64,000 bases of DNA, taken from Fluviicola chungangensis. GTDB taxonomy: Bacteria > Bacteroidota > Bacteroidia > Flavobacteriales_D > Crocinitomicaceae. The notes under the pieces are model-generated. The model searched no databases and had not been told where the DNA came from. It was given only the letters and a program-made list of their open reading frames with translations. Positions 45,085-53,768 of the stretch are shown here, piece after piece. The stretch covers positions 62,001-126,000 of the forward strand of contig NZ_VLPL01000003.1 of the NCBI RefSeq assembly GCF_007558725.1, given 5' to 3'. A program made the translations under genes and the position numbers. Numbering within the stretch: the first letter of the stretch is position 1; each line of letters begins with the position of its first letter.

Positions 45085-45148
45085 ATCAATTAAGTCGGAT
45101 TAAATATACAAAAGTCGATTTTGATTGACCTAGTTTTCCTAAACTATT

Positions 45149-45156
45149 TATCTTTG
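45149..45156 (+). promoter_or_regulatory. -7 box TATCTTTG
   Basis: A full match to the flavobacterial -7 consensus, 19 nt before the ATG at 45176, with a TTG about 21 nt upstream as possible -33 element. Confidence 0.6.
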
Positions 45157-45175
45157 AGAATCAAACTAACTTAAA

Positions 45176-45739
45176 ATGAAAAAAGTACTTTTAATTGTCT
45201 CTACCTTATTTTTAATTCACAGTTCCTTTGCACAGAAATTGGCCGAGATCACCTGGTTCGGGATAGATTTTTCTCAAGCTAAAATGGTTGGATCTGCTGG
45301 TTTTACAGATCCCGCTAAAATTCAAAGTTATTATTTGAACGTTTGGAACAGTGTATTGATTACGGAATCTGACAAATACGATATAGCAAAGTATTATGGT
45401 GCAGCAAAGGTGAAAGTATCACTCGATGTCGTTAAAAAGGCAAATGATGAAGTAAATGCAGATGAACTTGTAACGGACAACACGTATAGTTTATCGGAGT
45501 CAGATGCGCAACAAGGGATACAGAAATACGTAGGCCAGGGAAATGGAACCGGATTGGTCTATATTGTGGAGTATTTCAGTAAGAGCGAAGAGCTTGCATC
45601 CATTTACGTCATTCAGTTCGATATTTCTTCCGGAGCTATTTCCAAAATGAAAAAATTAACCGGTAAAACCAATGGATTTGGTTTTAGAAATTACTGGCTC
45701 GGAGCTATAGAAAAGGTTATGAAGAAACGGTTGAAGTAG
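45176..45739 (+). CDS. Secreted or periplasmic protein of unknown function
   Basis: A 187-residue protein with a signal peptide (MKKVLLIVSTLFLIHSSFAQ). The mature part is a compact alpha/beta domain: ITWFGIDFSQAKMVGSAGF at the start, VYIVEYFSKSEELASIYVIQFD in the middle (read in part) and a basic helix at the end (IEKVMKKRLK). It belongs to no family I can name, although proteins opening with a wFGiDfS motif recur in Bacteroidota. Single-gene unit with its own promoter, convergent with the helicase gene and separated by a perfect palindrome. Confidence 0.6.
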   Translation: MKKVLLIVSTLFLIHSSFAQKLAEITWFGIDFSQAKMVGSAGFTDPAKIQSYYLNVWNSVLITESDKYDIAKYYGAAKVKVSLDVVKKANDEVNADELVTDNTYSLSESDAQQGIQKYVGQGNGTGLVYIVEYFSKSEELASIYVIQFDISSGAISKMKKLTGKTNGFGFRNYWLGAIEKVMKKRLK

Positions 45740-45803
45740 CATTACTTCAACCATTGAATAGATCCTGGAAATTTGAACATGATAATACCATGATGTTCGA
45801 ATA

Positions 45804-45849
45804 TAGCAAAATCGGAATATCGGTATATACCGATATTCCGATTTTGCTA
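45804..45849. terminator. Second perfect 46-nt palindrome between convergent genes
   Basis: Every base from 45804 to 45849 pairs around a TATA centre; arms include GCAAAATCGGAATATCGG. It lies between the secreted-protein gene (+) and the DEAD-box helicase gene (-) and probably terminates both. Unrelated in sequence to the palindrome at 2397-2442 but of exactly the same length. Confidence 0.7.
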
Positions 45850-45860
45850 AATAGCTATAT

Positions 45861-46982
45861 TTATTTCAATGTTCGCTCAGGAATCTGCTGATTGATCAGC
45901 TTCTGGATGGCTTTCAAAGAACCTTTTTCCTCGCTGGAACACATCGTATAAGCAACCCCACTTGATCCAGCACGGCCTGTTCTGCCAATCCGGTGTACGT
46001 AAGTTTCCGCTACTTCTGGAATTTCAAAATTGATCACATATTCCAGTTGATCAATATCAATACCACGCGATGCAATATCAGTTGCAACTAAAAAATTCAC
46101 GGTTCTATTCTTAAAACCGGCTAAAGCTCTTTCGCGTGCATTTTGGGATTTATCTCCGTGAATTGCTTCTGCTTTGTGCCCGGATTTCGTCAGTTCCCTG
46201 GCAACGCGGTCAGCTCCATGTTTTGTTCTCGTAAAGACAATGGCATGTGAAATGTTTTCACTTTTGATCAACTGCTTTAAGAAAGCACGTTTATCCGCTT
46301 TTTCAACGTAATAAACGAACTGATCCACGATCTCTGCAGTCGAAGAAACCGGTGTTACCCGCACATTCACCGGATCGAATAAAATTGTTCCCGCAAGTTC
46401 CATAATCGTCGGAGAAATGGTTGCGGAGAAAAAGATATTCTGTTTGTTCTTCGGTAAACGTGGAAGGATCTTTTTGATATCGTGGATGAATCCCATATCC
46501 AGCATCCGGTCTGCTTCATCCAGTACAAAATGGGTGATTTTAGACAAATGGATATGTCCCTGGTTCATTAAATCCAGCAACCGGCCGGGTGTTGCCACCA
46601 AAATATCGACTCCGGCATTCAATTGGTTGACTTGTTTGTTTTGATTCACACCACCAAAAATCACCATTGATCGCAACTTGGAAAATTTCCCGTAAGCTTT
46701 AAAACTGTCGTTGATCTGGTTCGCTAATTCGCGTGTTGGAGCCAACACCAGGCAGCGGATGGGTCTTTTTCCCTTAACAGGACCTTCCGGTTCCAAATGT
46801 TGTAATATGGGTAAAGCGAAAGCAGCTGTTTTTCCGGTTCCGGTTTGTGCACAACCAAATAAGTCTTTTCCTTCTAATAAACTGGGGATGGATTGTTCCT
46901 GGATAGGCGTGGGAGTAGTGTATTCTAATTCTTTTAGTGCGTCCAACAAATGGGGAAGCAAGTTTAATTCATCAAATTGCAT
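45861..46982 (-). CDS. DEAD-box ATP-dependent RNA helicase (RhlE-like)
   Basis: RNA-unwinding ATPase, probably for ribosome assembly or cold adaptation. The 373 residues hold the Q motif (TPTPIQEQSIP), motif I AQTGTGKT, Ia PTRELANQ, motif II DEAD, motif III SAT, and motif VI HRIGRTGRAG. It ends soon after the second RecA domain (INQQIPERTLK), so it lacks the long basic tail of many RhlE proteins. The leader is about 80 nt long, from a TACCTTTG promoter that abuts the octanucleotide repeat. Confidence 0.93.
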   Translation of the reverse strand: MQFDELNLLPHLLDALKELEYTTPTPIQEQSIPSLLEGKDLFGCAQTGTGKTAAFALPILQHLEPEGPVKGKRPIRCLVLAPTRELANQINDSFKAYGKFSKLRSMVIFGGVNQNKQVNQLNAGVDILVATPGRLLDLMNQGHIHLSKITHFVLDEADRMLDMGFIHDIKKILPRLPKNKQNIFFSATISPTIMELAGTILFDPVNVRVTPVSSTAEIVDQFVYYVEKADKRAFLKQLIKSENISHAIVFTRTKHGADRVARELTKSGHKAEAIHGDKSQNARERALAGFKNRTVNFLVATDIASRGIDIDQLEYVINFEIPEVAETYVHRIGRTGRAGSSGVAYTMCSSEEKGSLKAIQKLINQQIPERTLK

Positions 46983-47069
46983 GAAATTGTTCTATAAATG
47001 GTCCGAACTGATTGTCACGTGTGATGAACTTTTCCTCACTTCAAATCGGTGGAATGGTTTTTTCCGGTA

Positions 47070-47077
47070 CAAAGGTA
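47070..47077 (-). promoter_or_regulatory. -7 box TACCTTTG for the helicase (minus strand)
   Basis: A full match to TAnnTTTG on the minus strand. The expected -33 region falls at about 47097-47101, immediately beside the tandem repeat at 47102-47149. Confidence 0.5.
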
Positions 47078-47101
47078 CGATATTCATTTGAATTCGTGAA
47101 A

Positions 47102-47149
47102 ATGTTCAAATGTTCAAATGTTCAAATGTTCAAATGTTCAAATGTTCAA
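47102..47149. repeat. Tandem repeat, six perfect 8-bp units (ATGTTCAA)
   Basis: Six identical head-to-tail copies. On the minus strand each unit boundary gives TTTGAACA, so each carries a TTTG like the -33 element. Degenerate TTGAAC/TTTGAA units continue to about 47208. It sits between the divergent promoters of the helicase and asd. Confidence 0.95.
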
Positions 47150-47217
47150 ATTCAATTTTTGAACAACTAAATTTTTTGAACCTTTGAACTCTTTCAACCT
47201 TTTGAACTTTTTAGTAT

Positions 47218-47225
47218 TATTTTTG
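47218..47225 (+). promoter_or_regulatory. -7 box TATTTTTG for asd
   Basis: Matches TAnnTTTG, 17 nt before the asd ATG at 47243. The upstream TTTGAAC units could provide a -33 element. Confidence 0.4.
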
Positions 47226-47242
47226 TGTAAAATTTTTTGGTT

Positions 47243-48256
47243 ATGAGAATAGCAGTTGTCGGGGCAACAGGAATGGTTGGAAATGTGATGATGGAAGTGT
47301 TGAAAGAACGTTCATTTCCCATTACGGAATTAATACCAGTAGCTTCTGAGAAATCGGTTGGTAAGATGATCGAATTCGGAGGGTTGGAATTTCCGGTTGT
47401 GGATTTGGCAACGGCTGTTACAATGAAACCGGATGTGGCTATTTTTTCAGCAGGAGGTGAAACTTCTCTGAAGTGGGCACCGAGGTTTGCTGCGGTTGGT
47501 ACAACGGTGATCGATAATAGTTCGGCCTGGAGAATGGACCCGGACAAAAAATTGATCATTCCCGAAATCAATGGAGATATCCTGACAGCTTCGGATAAGA
47601 TCATTGCGAACCCCAATTGCAGTACGATCCAGCTATTGATGGCGCTCGCCCCACTTCACAAAGCTTATGGTGTAAAACGGGTGGTTGTTTCAACGTACCA
47701 ATCCATTACGGGAACGGGAGTAAAAGCCGTTCAGCAATTGGAAAACGAGCGTAACGGTGTTTCCGGAGAAATGGCATACAATTACCCGATCGACAAAAAC
47801 TGTATTCCTCATTGCGATTCCTTTCTGGACAATGGATATACCAAGGAAGAAATGAAATTGACCAATGAGACAAAAAAAATATTGGATCAGTCAATTTCAG
47901 TAACAGCAACAGCGGTGCGCGTTCCAGTAGTGGGCGGACATTCGGAAGCCGTGAATGTGGAATTCGAAAAAGAATTTGATTTGGCGGATGTCCGAAAGTT
48001 ATTGCATGATACTCCGGGAATTACCTTGAAGGATGATCCGACGACCAATACCTACCCGATGCCCCGTTTTGCTGAATCAAAGGATGATGTATTTGTAGGA
48101 AGAATCCGCAGAGATGAGAGCCAGGAGAAAACACTGAACATGTGGGTAGTAGCCGATAATCTGAGAAAAGGCGCTGCTACCAATGCCATTCAAATAGCCG
48201 AGTTACTGATTGAGAAAGGGATTTTGGTTCCAATGACAGCCGGAACACACAATTAA
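47243..48256 (+). CDS. asd: Aspartate-semialdehyde dehydrogenase
   Basis: Reduces aspartyl phosphate to the semialdehyde in the pathway to lysine/diaminopimelate, threonine and methionine. The 337 residues include the NADP motif RIAVVGATGMVGNVMMEVL, the catalytic Cys in NPNCSTIQLLMAL, and the C-terminal substrate residues near PVVGGHSEAVN. Start placed at the ATG at 47243, two codons after a TTG. Followed after 25 nt by the DUF6089 gene, perhaps co-transcribed by chance. Confidence 0.95.
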   Translation: MRIAVVGATGMVGNVMMEVLKERSFPITELIPVASEKSVGKMIEFGGLEFPVVDLATAVTMKPDVAIFSAGGETSLKWAPRFAAVGTTVIDNSSAWRMDPDKKLIIPEINGDILTASDKIIANPNCSTIQLLMALAPLHKAYGVKRVVVSTYQSITGTGVKAVQQLENERNGVSGEMAYNYPIDKNCIPHCDSFLDNGYTKEEMKLTNETKKILDQSISVTATAVRVPVVGGHSEAVNVEFEKEFDLADVRKLLHDTPGITLKDDPTTNTYPMPRFAESKDDVFVGRIRRDESQEKTLNMWVVADNLRKGAATNAIQIAELLIEKGILVPMTAGTHN

Positions 48257-48281
48257 TCGCTTTCAAATACGTTATACCGAT

Positions 48282-49115
48282 ATGCAGAACAGAATTCTGA
48301 TCTTATTGCTTTGTATGGCAGCTTCTTATTCCTGGAGCCAAAAAGCTTACAGACACAATGGGTTGTCACGTTCTGAAATTGGTTTCATGGCTGGTGGAAG
48401 TTACTATATCGGGGATTTAAATCAGGCGCATTTCAGACATACGAACCTGGCCGGTCAAATCCTGTACCGTTATAACATCAATGCACGACTGGCATACCGG
48501 TTGAATTTCACCTACGGAAAAATTGAAGGATATGATAGCGAACAAAACGGTGAATTTTATAAAAACAGGAATCTTTCCTTTCAATCGGATTTGTTTGAGT
48601 TCGGGTCCGGGATCGAAGTAACCTACTTTCCCTTTGAGATTGGGAATAGACGATATAAAGGGACGGCTTATTTATTGGCCGAATTATCTGTTACGCGGAT
48701 TAATCCGATGACCAATTACAATGGGGCGATGATCGAATTGCAACCATTGGGAACAGAAGGCCAGGGAACAGAACTGGCTGACAGGGGAAAATATTCCCGT
48801 ATTCAAATGGGTATTCCACTTGCCATTGGTGCTCGGATTTCACTGACTGAAAATATCGGGTTGAACCTGGAGTATGGAATTCGATTTTTGTTTACAGATT
48901 ATCTCGATGATGTTGGCGGCTACCGGTATGCGGATCCGGTGCTTTTGGCCGCTCAAAATGGACCGACAGCTGCCGCGCTGAGCAATAGAAGTTTGGATGG
49001 AAACCGCTTCGGTCAAAGAGGAAATCGCGCTTCACGCGATTGGTATACCTTTTTCGGAATTGGTCTGATGATCAGAATGGGAGGAAAAGGATCCTGCCCT
49101 TCAGCATTCCAGTAA
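48282..49115 (+). CDS. DUF6089 / PorG-like outer-membrane protein
   Basis: A 277-residue beta-barrel with signal peptide (to SYSWSQ). The region EIGFMAGGSYYIGDLNQAHF, the barrel strands up to YGIRFLFTDYLDDVGG and the C-terminal FFGIGLMIRMG fit DUF6089, the family of PorG, a T9SS accessory protein of Porphyromonas. Whether this copy works in the T9SS is not certain because the family contains several paralogues. Just downstream of asd. Confidence 0.75.
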   Translation: MQNRILILLLCMAASYSWSQKAYRHNGLSRSEIGFMAGGSYYIGDLNQAHFRHTNLAGQILYRYNINARLAYRLNFTYGKIEGYDSEQNGEFYKNRNLSFQSDLFEFGSGIEVTYFPFEIGNRRYKGTAYLLAELSVTRINPMTNYNGAMIELQPLGTEGQGTELADRGKYSRIQMGIPLAIGARISLTENIGLNLEYGIRFLFTDYLDDVGGYRYADPVLLAAQNGPTAAALSNRSLDGNRFGQRGNRASRDWYTFFGIGLMIRMGGKGSCPSAFQ

Positions 49116-49215
49116 TCTTGGAATGTGAATTTTTTTCAATTACAGTAAATTGCATATCTTCAAGACTCGGAAAAAGTAAGAAGAAAGAAATGTTTGTTAA
49201 GGAGTCGAAATTTTA

Positions 49216-49794
49216 TCAGTGTGGGTAATACGGAGAAATCATGATATAGACCACCACTCCGCTTGCAGCAACATAAAACCACAAAGGCCAGGTAATTTTC
49301 GTCCATTTGCGGTGCTTGTCATATCTTCCTTCCCAGGCATACAGATAAGAGAATAGAACCATTGGGATTACCGCTACACTTAAAATAATGTGTGTGATCA
49401 AAATGATGTAGTAGGCAATTTGGCTTGCTGAAGAGATTTGTGACTTTTCATAATTATCCAAATTCCCCCCGCTTCCGTTTAAATCACCATAAACCGTTGG
49501 ATCGGAAGTCATGTGATAAGCAATGTATAACAACAGGAATAGAACAGAAAGGCCCATGCATACTTTGATAATTCCTTCATGAAGGCTGATCTTTTTTTGT
49601 TTGATGGCAATGAGTGCAACAACCAAAAGAAAGGCAGTCAATCCGTTAATGGCTGCGTATATGGAAGGTAAGAAATGCCAATCATGTCCTTCGATCTTCA
49701 CCTTGAACAGAGCGGCAACTACAACCGGGATAACGATAGAAAGTACGATGATTAATTTCCGGATACCGGGCTTAGTGCTTTGAGTTGATTCCAT
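49216..49794 (-). CDS. DUF420 family membrane protein, oxidase-associated
   Basis: A 192-residue inner-membrane protein with five predicted helices. Conserved family features include HDWHFLPSIYAAINGLTA (His in helix 2), a His in LYIAYHMTSD, and ILITHIILSVAVIPMVLF. DUF420 proteins occur in cytochrome oxidase operons and are related to the CtaM assembly factor; a role in oxidase maturation is inferred. Last gene of the minus-strand oxidase operon; its start overlaps the sco gene by 23 nt. Confidence 0.85.
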   Translation of the reverse strand: MESTQSTKPGIRKLIIVLSIVIPVVVAALFKVKIEGHDWHFLPSIYAAINGLTAFLLVVALIAIKQKKISLHEGIIKVCMGLSVLFLLLYIAYHMTSDPTVYGDLNGSGGNLDNYEKSQISSASQIAYYIILITHIILSVAVIPMVLFSYLYAWEGRYDKHRKWTKITWPLWFYVAASGVVVYIMISPYYPH

Positions 49795-50440
49795 ATTCGA
49801 TTTCTAATAATTTGCGTAAATCCTTGTTCAATTTGTCTACATCCTGGGTTTGCGTTCCGCGATAAACCCCTCTTACATATCCTTCTCTGTCCACCAGGAC
49901 CAATCCGTCGCTATGGGCGAATCCCCCGGCAGCCATCGGGTCTTTATCTGCATGGACCATGAAGTGCATCACGCCTAAACGGTGCGTTTTTGCTTCGTCA
50001 CCGGTGAAAAACTGCCAGTTTTTTGCCTGAATGCCGTTGTTTTTAATGTATGCTTTCAGTACATGTGGCTGATCTGTTTTCGGATCGATGCTGAAGGACA
50101 TAAACTGTACTTCCGAAGCAAGGTCCCGGGTCAGGATATTTAGCCGCTTCATTTGAGAAATCATTGGGGGGCAAATACTCGGACAACTTGTAAAAAAGAA
50201 ATTGGCGATCCACACTTTTCCCTTCATGGATTGGGATGTGATGACAGCAGAATCCTGGTTCAAATAGGAGAATGCAGGAATTTTGGGATAGATCGTATCT
50301 ACTGATTGAACACCATCTGTTTCAGAAAAAACAATGTCGTAATTCCCGAAATAGGGAAGTGCTTTCGGTTTCTTTTCCGGTTCTGTCTTGCAGGCAGTGA
50401 GAAGGATTGGAATCAGCGCGACATGTATTATCCGTTTCAT
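49772..50440 (-). CDS. SCO1/SenC family copper chaperone lipoprotein
   Basis: A 222-residue lipoprotein (lipobox Cys after ALIPILLTA) with a thioredoxin-like fold. Copper ligands are the CxxxC pair in FFTSCPSICPPM and a later His in the HSDGLVLVDREG region. Sco proteins deliver copper to the CuA centre of cytochrome oxidase subunit II or act as thiol reductases for it. Position inside the oxidase operon supports this. Overlaps the DUF420 gene by 23 nt. Confidence 0.92.
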   Translation of the reverse strand: MKRIIHVALIPILLTACKTEPEKKPKALPYFGNYDIVFSETDGVQSVDTIYPKIPAFSYLNQDSAVITSQSMKGKVWIANFFFTSCPSICPPMISQMKRLNILTRDLASEVQFMSFSIDPKTDQPHVLKAYIKNNGIQAKNWQFFTGDEAKTHRLGVMHFMVHADKDPMAAGGFAHSDGLVLVDREGYVRGVYRGTQTQDVDKLNKDLRKLLEIEYGINSKH

Positions 50441-50532
50441 ATGCTTGTAATTAACTCTCTTTGAAAACTGCTCTAATCCGTTTTAGCGAATTCTTTTTCC
50501 CAAAGTGACTTGCTTGTTATTTGTCAGAGGTT

Positions 50533-51219
50533 TTACCTTTTCTTCTTCAATTTATAAGCTTTGATATCGTATTCTTTTTCCAGCAAAGCCATGTGATCAC
50601 GCATGGTACGAATCGTACTTTCTGTTTTTCCGGGAAGTACCATTCTCAGATGATTACTCTTGTCTGCAAGTAGCATCAGTTCCTGGAAACCAAATCCACC
50701 GAAGTACTTTTTATCCTCTTGGAGTAAGGTTTGTCCGTTGTGTTTGATGTCGTAGAGTGCTTTAGCATCCCCTGTAACAACAATCCATATCGAAGGGTCA
50801 AATCCTTCCACGCGATCTTTCAGCATGAATTCCACGTCTTTGATACGCTTATCCGGGTTTCCGGCACCATCTGTCAAAACAGAGACCAGTTTCACGTGGC
50901 CCATTTTCTTTTTGTTTTCGCGAAGACTTTGGTAAATCAATTGGTCCAGGTGCCAGATAGTGATACCACATGAATCCGGACAGGAAGGCTGAATAGTGGT
51001 ATAAATGACAATCTTGTCCTTAAAAGAACGGTTGGTATAGACTTTTCCTTTCGCATCGGTAAAGGAAAACTTCGGAATAACTCCATAATCATCCAGCTCT
51101 TTGAATTTGTGTTCGCAACCCCGAGTGGAAATGAATATTAAAATAAGAGCCGGTCCGAATAAAAGCAGTAGTGCGAACACTGATTTTAACGAACCGGCTT
51201 TAGAATTTGACTTAGCCAT
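50533..51219 (-). CDS. Membrane-anchored Sco-like thioredoxin-fold protein
   Basis: A 228-residue protein with an N-terminal membrane anchor (about 15-33) and a periplasmic thioredoxin-like domain. CPDSC takes the place of the Sco CxxxC, in the context TTIQPSCPDSCGITIW. The C-terminal half is less conserved and lacks a clear Sco-type His. It is probably a second Sco-like chaperone or redox partner in the same operon. A 92-nt gap separates it from the next sco gene. Confidence 0.75.
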   Translation of the reverse strand: MAKSNSKAGSLKSVFALLLLFGPALILIFISTRGCEHKFKELDDYGVIPKFSFTDAKGKVYTNRSFKDKIVIYTTIQPSCPDSCGITIWHLDQLIYQSLRENKKKMGHVKLVSVLTDGAGNPDKRIKDVEFMLKDRVEGFDPSIWIVVTGDAKALYDIKHNGQTLLQEDKKYFGGFGFQELMLLADKSNHLRMVLPGKTESTIRTMRDHMALLEKEYDIKAYKLKKKR

Positions 51220-51242
51220 TGGCTATAAATCGTTTAAATGAA

Positions 51243-51611
51243 CTATCCTCCGTATGTTTCCCAAGCTGTGTGGACTGCATTAGCCTCAGTCAGCGCAATG
51301 AAAATCAGATAAATAACAAAAATAAAATACGGAACTAAAATGCAGTACTTCAATACTTTGCGTTCATCACCTAAGTGCATGAATACCAATACGATGTAAC
51401 CTGCTTTCAACAATGTCAAACCGATGAAGAGTAATTTAACGATCCACCACATTGAACTATCCTGGTGAACGGTCATCCCTACACCAACCTCAAAAGCTGT
51501 AATTAGGGTAAGAATTGCTGTGACTAACCAAATTTTGCGACGAATCTTCTTTCCCTGTTCTTCGCTATGGTGAGCATCTAATGAATATTCAATAATATCG
51601 TCTCTTTCCAT
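51243..51611 (-). CDS. Cytochrome c oxidase subunit IV family protein
   Basis: A 122-residue membrane protein with three helices. The length, the helices (VTAILTLITAFEVGVGMTV, FIGLTLLKAGYIVLVFMHLGDE) and the position directly after subunit III fit the CyoD/COX4_pro family. It is a small stabilising subunit of a caa3-type oxidase. Between subunit III and the Sco-like gene, 20 and 23 nt from its neighbours. Confidence 0.88.
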   Translation of the reverse strand: MERDDIIEYSLDAHHSEEQGKKIRRKIWLVTAILTLITAFEVGVGMTVHQDSSMWWIVKLLFIGLTLLKAGYIVLVFMHLGDERKVLKYCILVPYFIFVIYLIFIALTEANAVHTAWETYGG

Positions 51612-51631
51612 GATCTGTATCTTTCAAAAAA

Positions 51632-52684
51632 TTAAACTAAGTAGAAGAATGTAAATACGAACACCCAAACTAAATCGACAAAGTGCCAGTACAATCCTGT
51701 TTTCTCCACCATTTCGTAATGTCCGCGTTTGTGGTATTTCCCACTGGAAACTCCTAAGAAGATCAAGATATTGATTACAACTCCTGAGAATACGTGGAAT
51801 CCGTGGAATCCTGTAATGAAGAAGAAGAATTGTCCGTACTGGGAAGGACCGTATTCGTTGCTTTGTAAGTCAGCACCGTAAATGATGGCTCCTTTTTTTC
51901 CTGAGTTAACAGATTCCCAATATTTCACTTCGGCATCTTTTCCATGGATCTTGGTCACTTTCGCTAAAGAATGACCGGTCCCATCTGTTTTGATGATCAA
52001 CTCCATGTGTTCATCGTTGTGTTTTTTCCAGGTTGCAACCGAACCGTCATGCAAAGTGATTTTTCCGTCTTTCACTTGTCCGTTCATAACCGCTGTGCGG
52101 AAATGGTGGAACAATTCGTCCGGAGTTTCTTTGATAACGTCTCCAACTTTGTGGTGTTTTCCTGCCTGAACTACTGTGAAGCTTTCCAAATCTCCAAAAT
52201 GACCTTTCACAATTGCGCGGGATCCCGTGTGTTCTCCCGAAAGGATTTCAACACTTCCGAAATGAGAACCATGAATAAAGTGAGACCACTCCCAGGCCTG
52301 AGACCCAAGGAAGAAGAAACCACCGATGATCGTAGCGATCATCCACTTCATCACTCCTTTTTTGTCCATTCGGTGACCAGCTTCAACTGCGAGTACCATC
52401 GTTACAGAGGATACGATCAAAATGAAGGTCATTAATGCAACGTACATCAATGGATAACCGTGACCTAAGAAAGGTAAGGAGTCAAAAGTCTCTTCACCGA
52501 TCGGCCATGCGCTTTGCGTCGTGTGGCGCGTATAACCATAAGCAACTAACAATCCACCGAATGTCAATGCATCCGATACTAAGAAAAACCACATCATTAA
52601 CTTTCCGTAACTTACGTTAAACGGTGAAGTCTTCCCGCCCCAAGCGGTTGTAGCGTCGACATGTGTTGTAGCGTGTCCAGCCAT
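51632..52684 (-). CDS. Cytochrome c oxidase subunit III with large internal insertion
   Basis: A 350-residue protein. The subunit III core is recognisable from LMMWFFLVSDALTFGGLLVAYG, the central helices, and GFHGFHVFSGVVINILIFLG with GLYWHFVDLVWVFVFTFFYLV. About 150 residues (roughly 128-281) with strongly polar sequence are inserted between the third and fourth helices and probably form an extra soluble domain facing the periplasm. Bacteroidota subunit III proteins often carry such inserts. Part of the ctaB-led operon. Confidence 0.88.
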   Translation of the reverse strand: MAGHATTHVDATTAWGGKTSPFNVSYGKLMMWFFLVSDALTFGGLLVAYGYTRHTTQSAWPIGEETFDSLPFLGHGYPLMYVALMTFILIVSSVTMVLAVEAGHRMDKKGVMKWMIATIIGGFFFLGSQAWEWSHFIHGSHFGSVEILSGEHTGSRAIVKGHFGDLESFTVVQAGKHHKVGDVIKETPDELFHHFRTAVMNGQVKDGKITLHDGSVATWKKHNDEHMELIIKTDGTGHSLAKVTKIHGKDAEVKYWESVNSGKKGAIIYGADLQSNEYGPSQYGQFFFFITGFHGFHVFSGVVINILIFLGVSSGKYHKRGHYEMVEKTGLYWHFVDLVWVFVFTFFYLV

Positions 52685-52705
52685 TTTATAATTTTTTGTG
52701 CAAGT

Positions 52706-53761
52706 TTAATGAATAAAAAGCAAAAAAAGCAACAAATAGATCCATAATACACCTAAAAAATGCCAGAAAATAGCAAGGGTGCGCACAGGAAGGAAATTGT
52801 CAGCTGCTAATTTACCTGATAATGAACGAATTGAGGCTCTTAATACAAAAATCAGCGTAACCAAAATATGTAATAAGTGTAAAAAAGTCAGGATATACAG
52901 ATAAGAAGTCGCGGTGTCGGAAGACGAATCCATTTTCAACTGAAGTGGTGCACTTAAAGGAACTCCTTTATAATATAAGGTTCTGTCTTTATAATCCAGT
53001 TCCTGATTTTTATAGTAGATCTTAAAGTCTTTTCCATATTTTCCTGCATGGAAGAAATCACCGCGTCCGTCACGAATATGCCATGAAAACTCTTCTAAGC
53101 GGATCAGATCTACATGCTGTAATTCAACCGTATCCTGAATATAGAACTTTCCATTCTTTAGGCGAACTTCCTGGTTTTTATAGCGAAGAGTGTATTTATC
53201 CAAACCGGTGATCTTCGGATTTTTTTCTTTGGAGATCCGTTCAAATTGTTTTGCAAAAGCACTGATCTCCTTTTTCTGTTCATCCGAAATAACCTTATCG
53301 GCGATCAGGTAATCGTTCCCATCAACTTCCATGTACTTCCCATCCACCTGAAGCTCGTAATAAGAACCATAACGTCCTTCTGAAACAGTGATCTTTGATG
53401 ATAGAAAGGCACCGCTTTGATACAGTTCCTTATATCCTTTAAATTGAAAGTAAGCAAATCCCACACCAAGGATAAACGTCAAAGGAACAACTGTTTTCAA
53501 AATGTTGGCATTTCCTTTTTGTGCAAGTTTAATCCCCACAAACAGGACAATACTGCTTAAAACGATCAGTGCGGTCGAAATATAAAATGCCGGTGGAAAG
53601 TCATACTTTACCCAAAAGGTATCGCCAGCACTTACAATGTATCCGGAGGACAAACCGGCAAACAGCATCATGATACCGAAAATACCTACATAAATGAGGT
53701 TTTTCTTCATCTTCTCCCGTACCTCGGGAGTCAATTCTTTCTCGTAATCGATTTGAGACAT
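52706..53761 (-). CDS. Second subunit III-like heme-copper oxidase protein with insertion
   Basis: A 351-residue protein with five or so membrane helices and the ending FWHFLGVLWIYLLLFLLFI, like subunit III. A polar insertion at about 106-262 separates the early and late helices. It contains short repeats of the YKNQEVRLKNGKFYIQ / YKNQELDYKDRTLYYKG type. Start placed at the ATG at 53761 (MSQIDYEKELTPEVREKM); the frame runs further upstream but would overlap ctaB. This gene is 7 nt from ctaB and 21 nt from the true subunit III gene. Confidence 0.82.
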   Translation of the reverse strand: MSQIDYEKELTPEVREKMKKNLIYVGIFGIMMLFAGLSSGYIVSAGDTFWVKYDFPPAFYISTALIVLSSIVLFVGIKLAQKGNANILKTVVPLTFILGVGFAYFQFKGYKELYQSGAFLSSKITVSEGRYGSYYELQVDGKYMEVDGNDYLIADKVISDEQKKEISAFAKQFERISKEKNPKITGLDKYTLRYKNQEVRLKNGKFYIQDTVELQHVDLIRLEEFSWHIRDGRGDFFHAGKYGKDFKIYYKNQELDYKDRTLYYKGVPLSAPLQLKMDSSSDTATSYLYILTFLHLLHILVTLIFVLRASIRSLSGKLAADNFLPVRTLAIFWHFLGVLWIYLLLFLLFIH

Positions 53762-53768
53762 AGTTTTT

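Noticed and set aside
47102-47149. CRISPR array
   Set aside because: The units are 8 bp, directly adjacent and without spacers. It is a simple tandem repeat.
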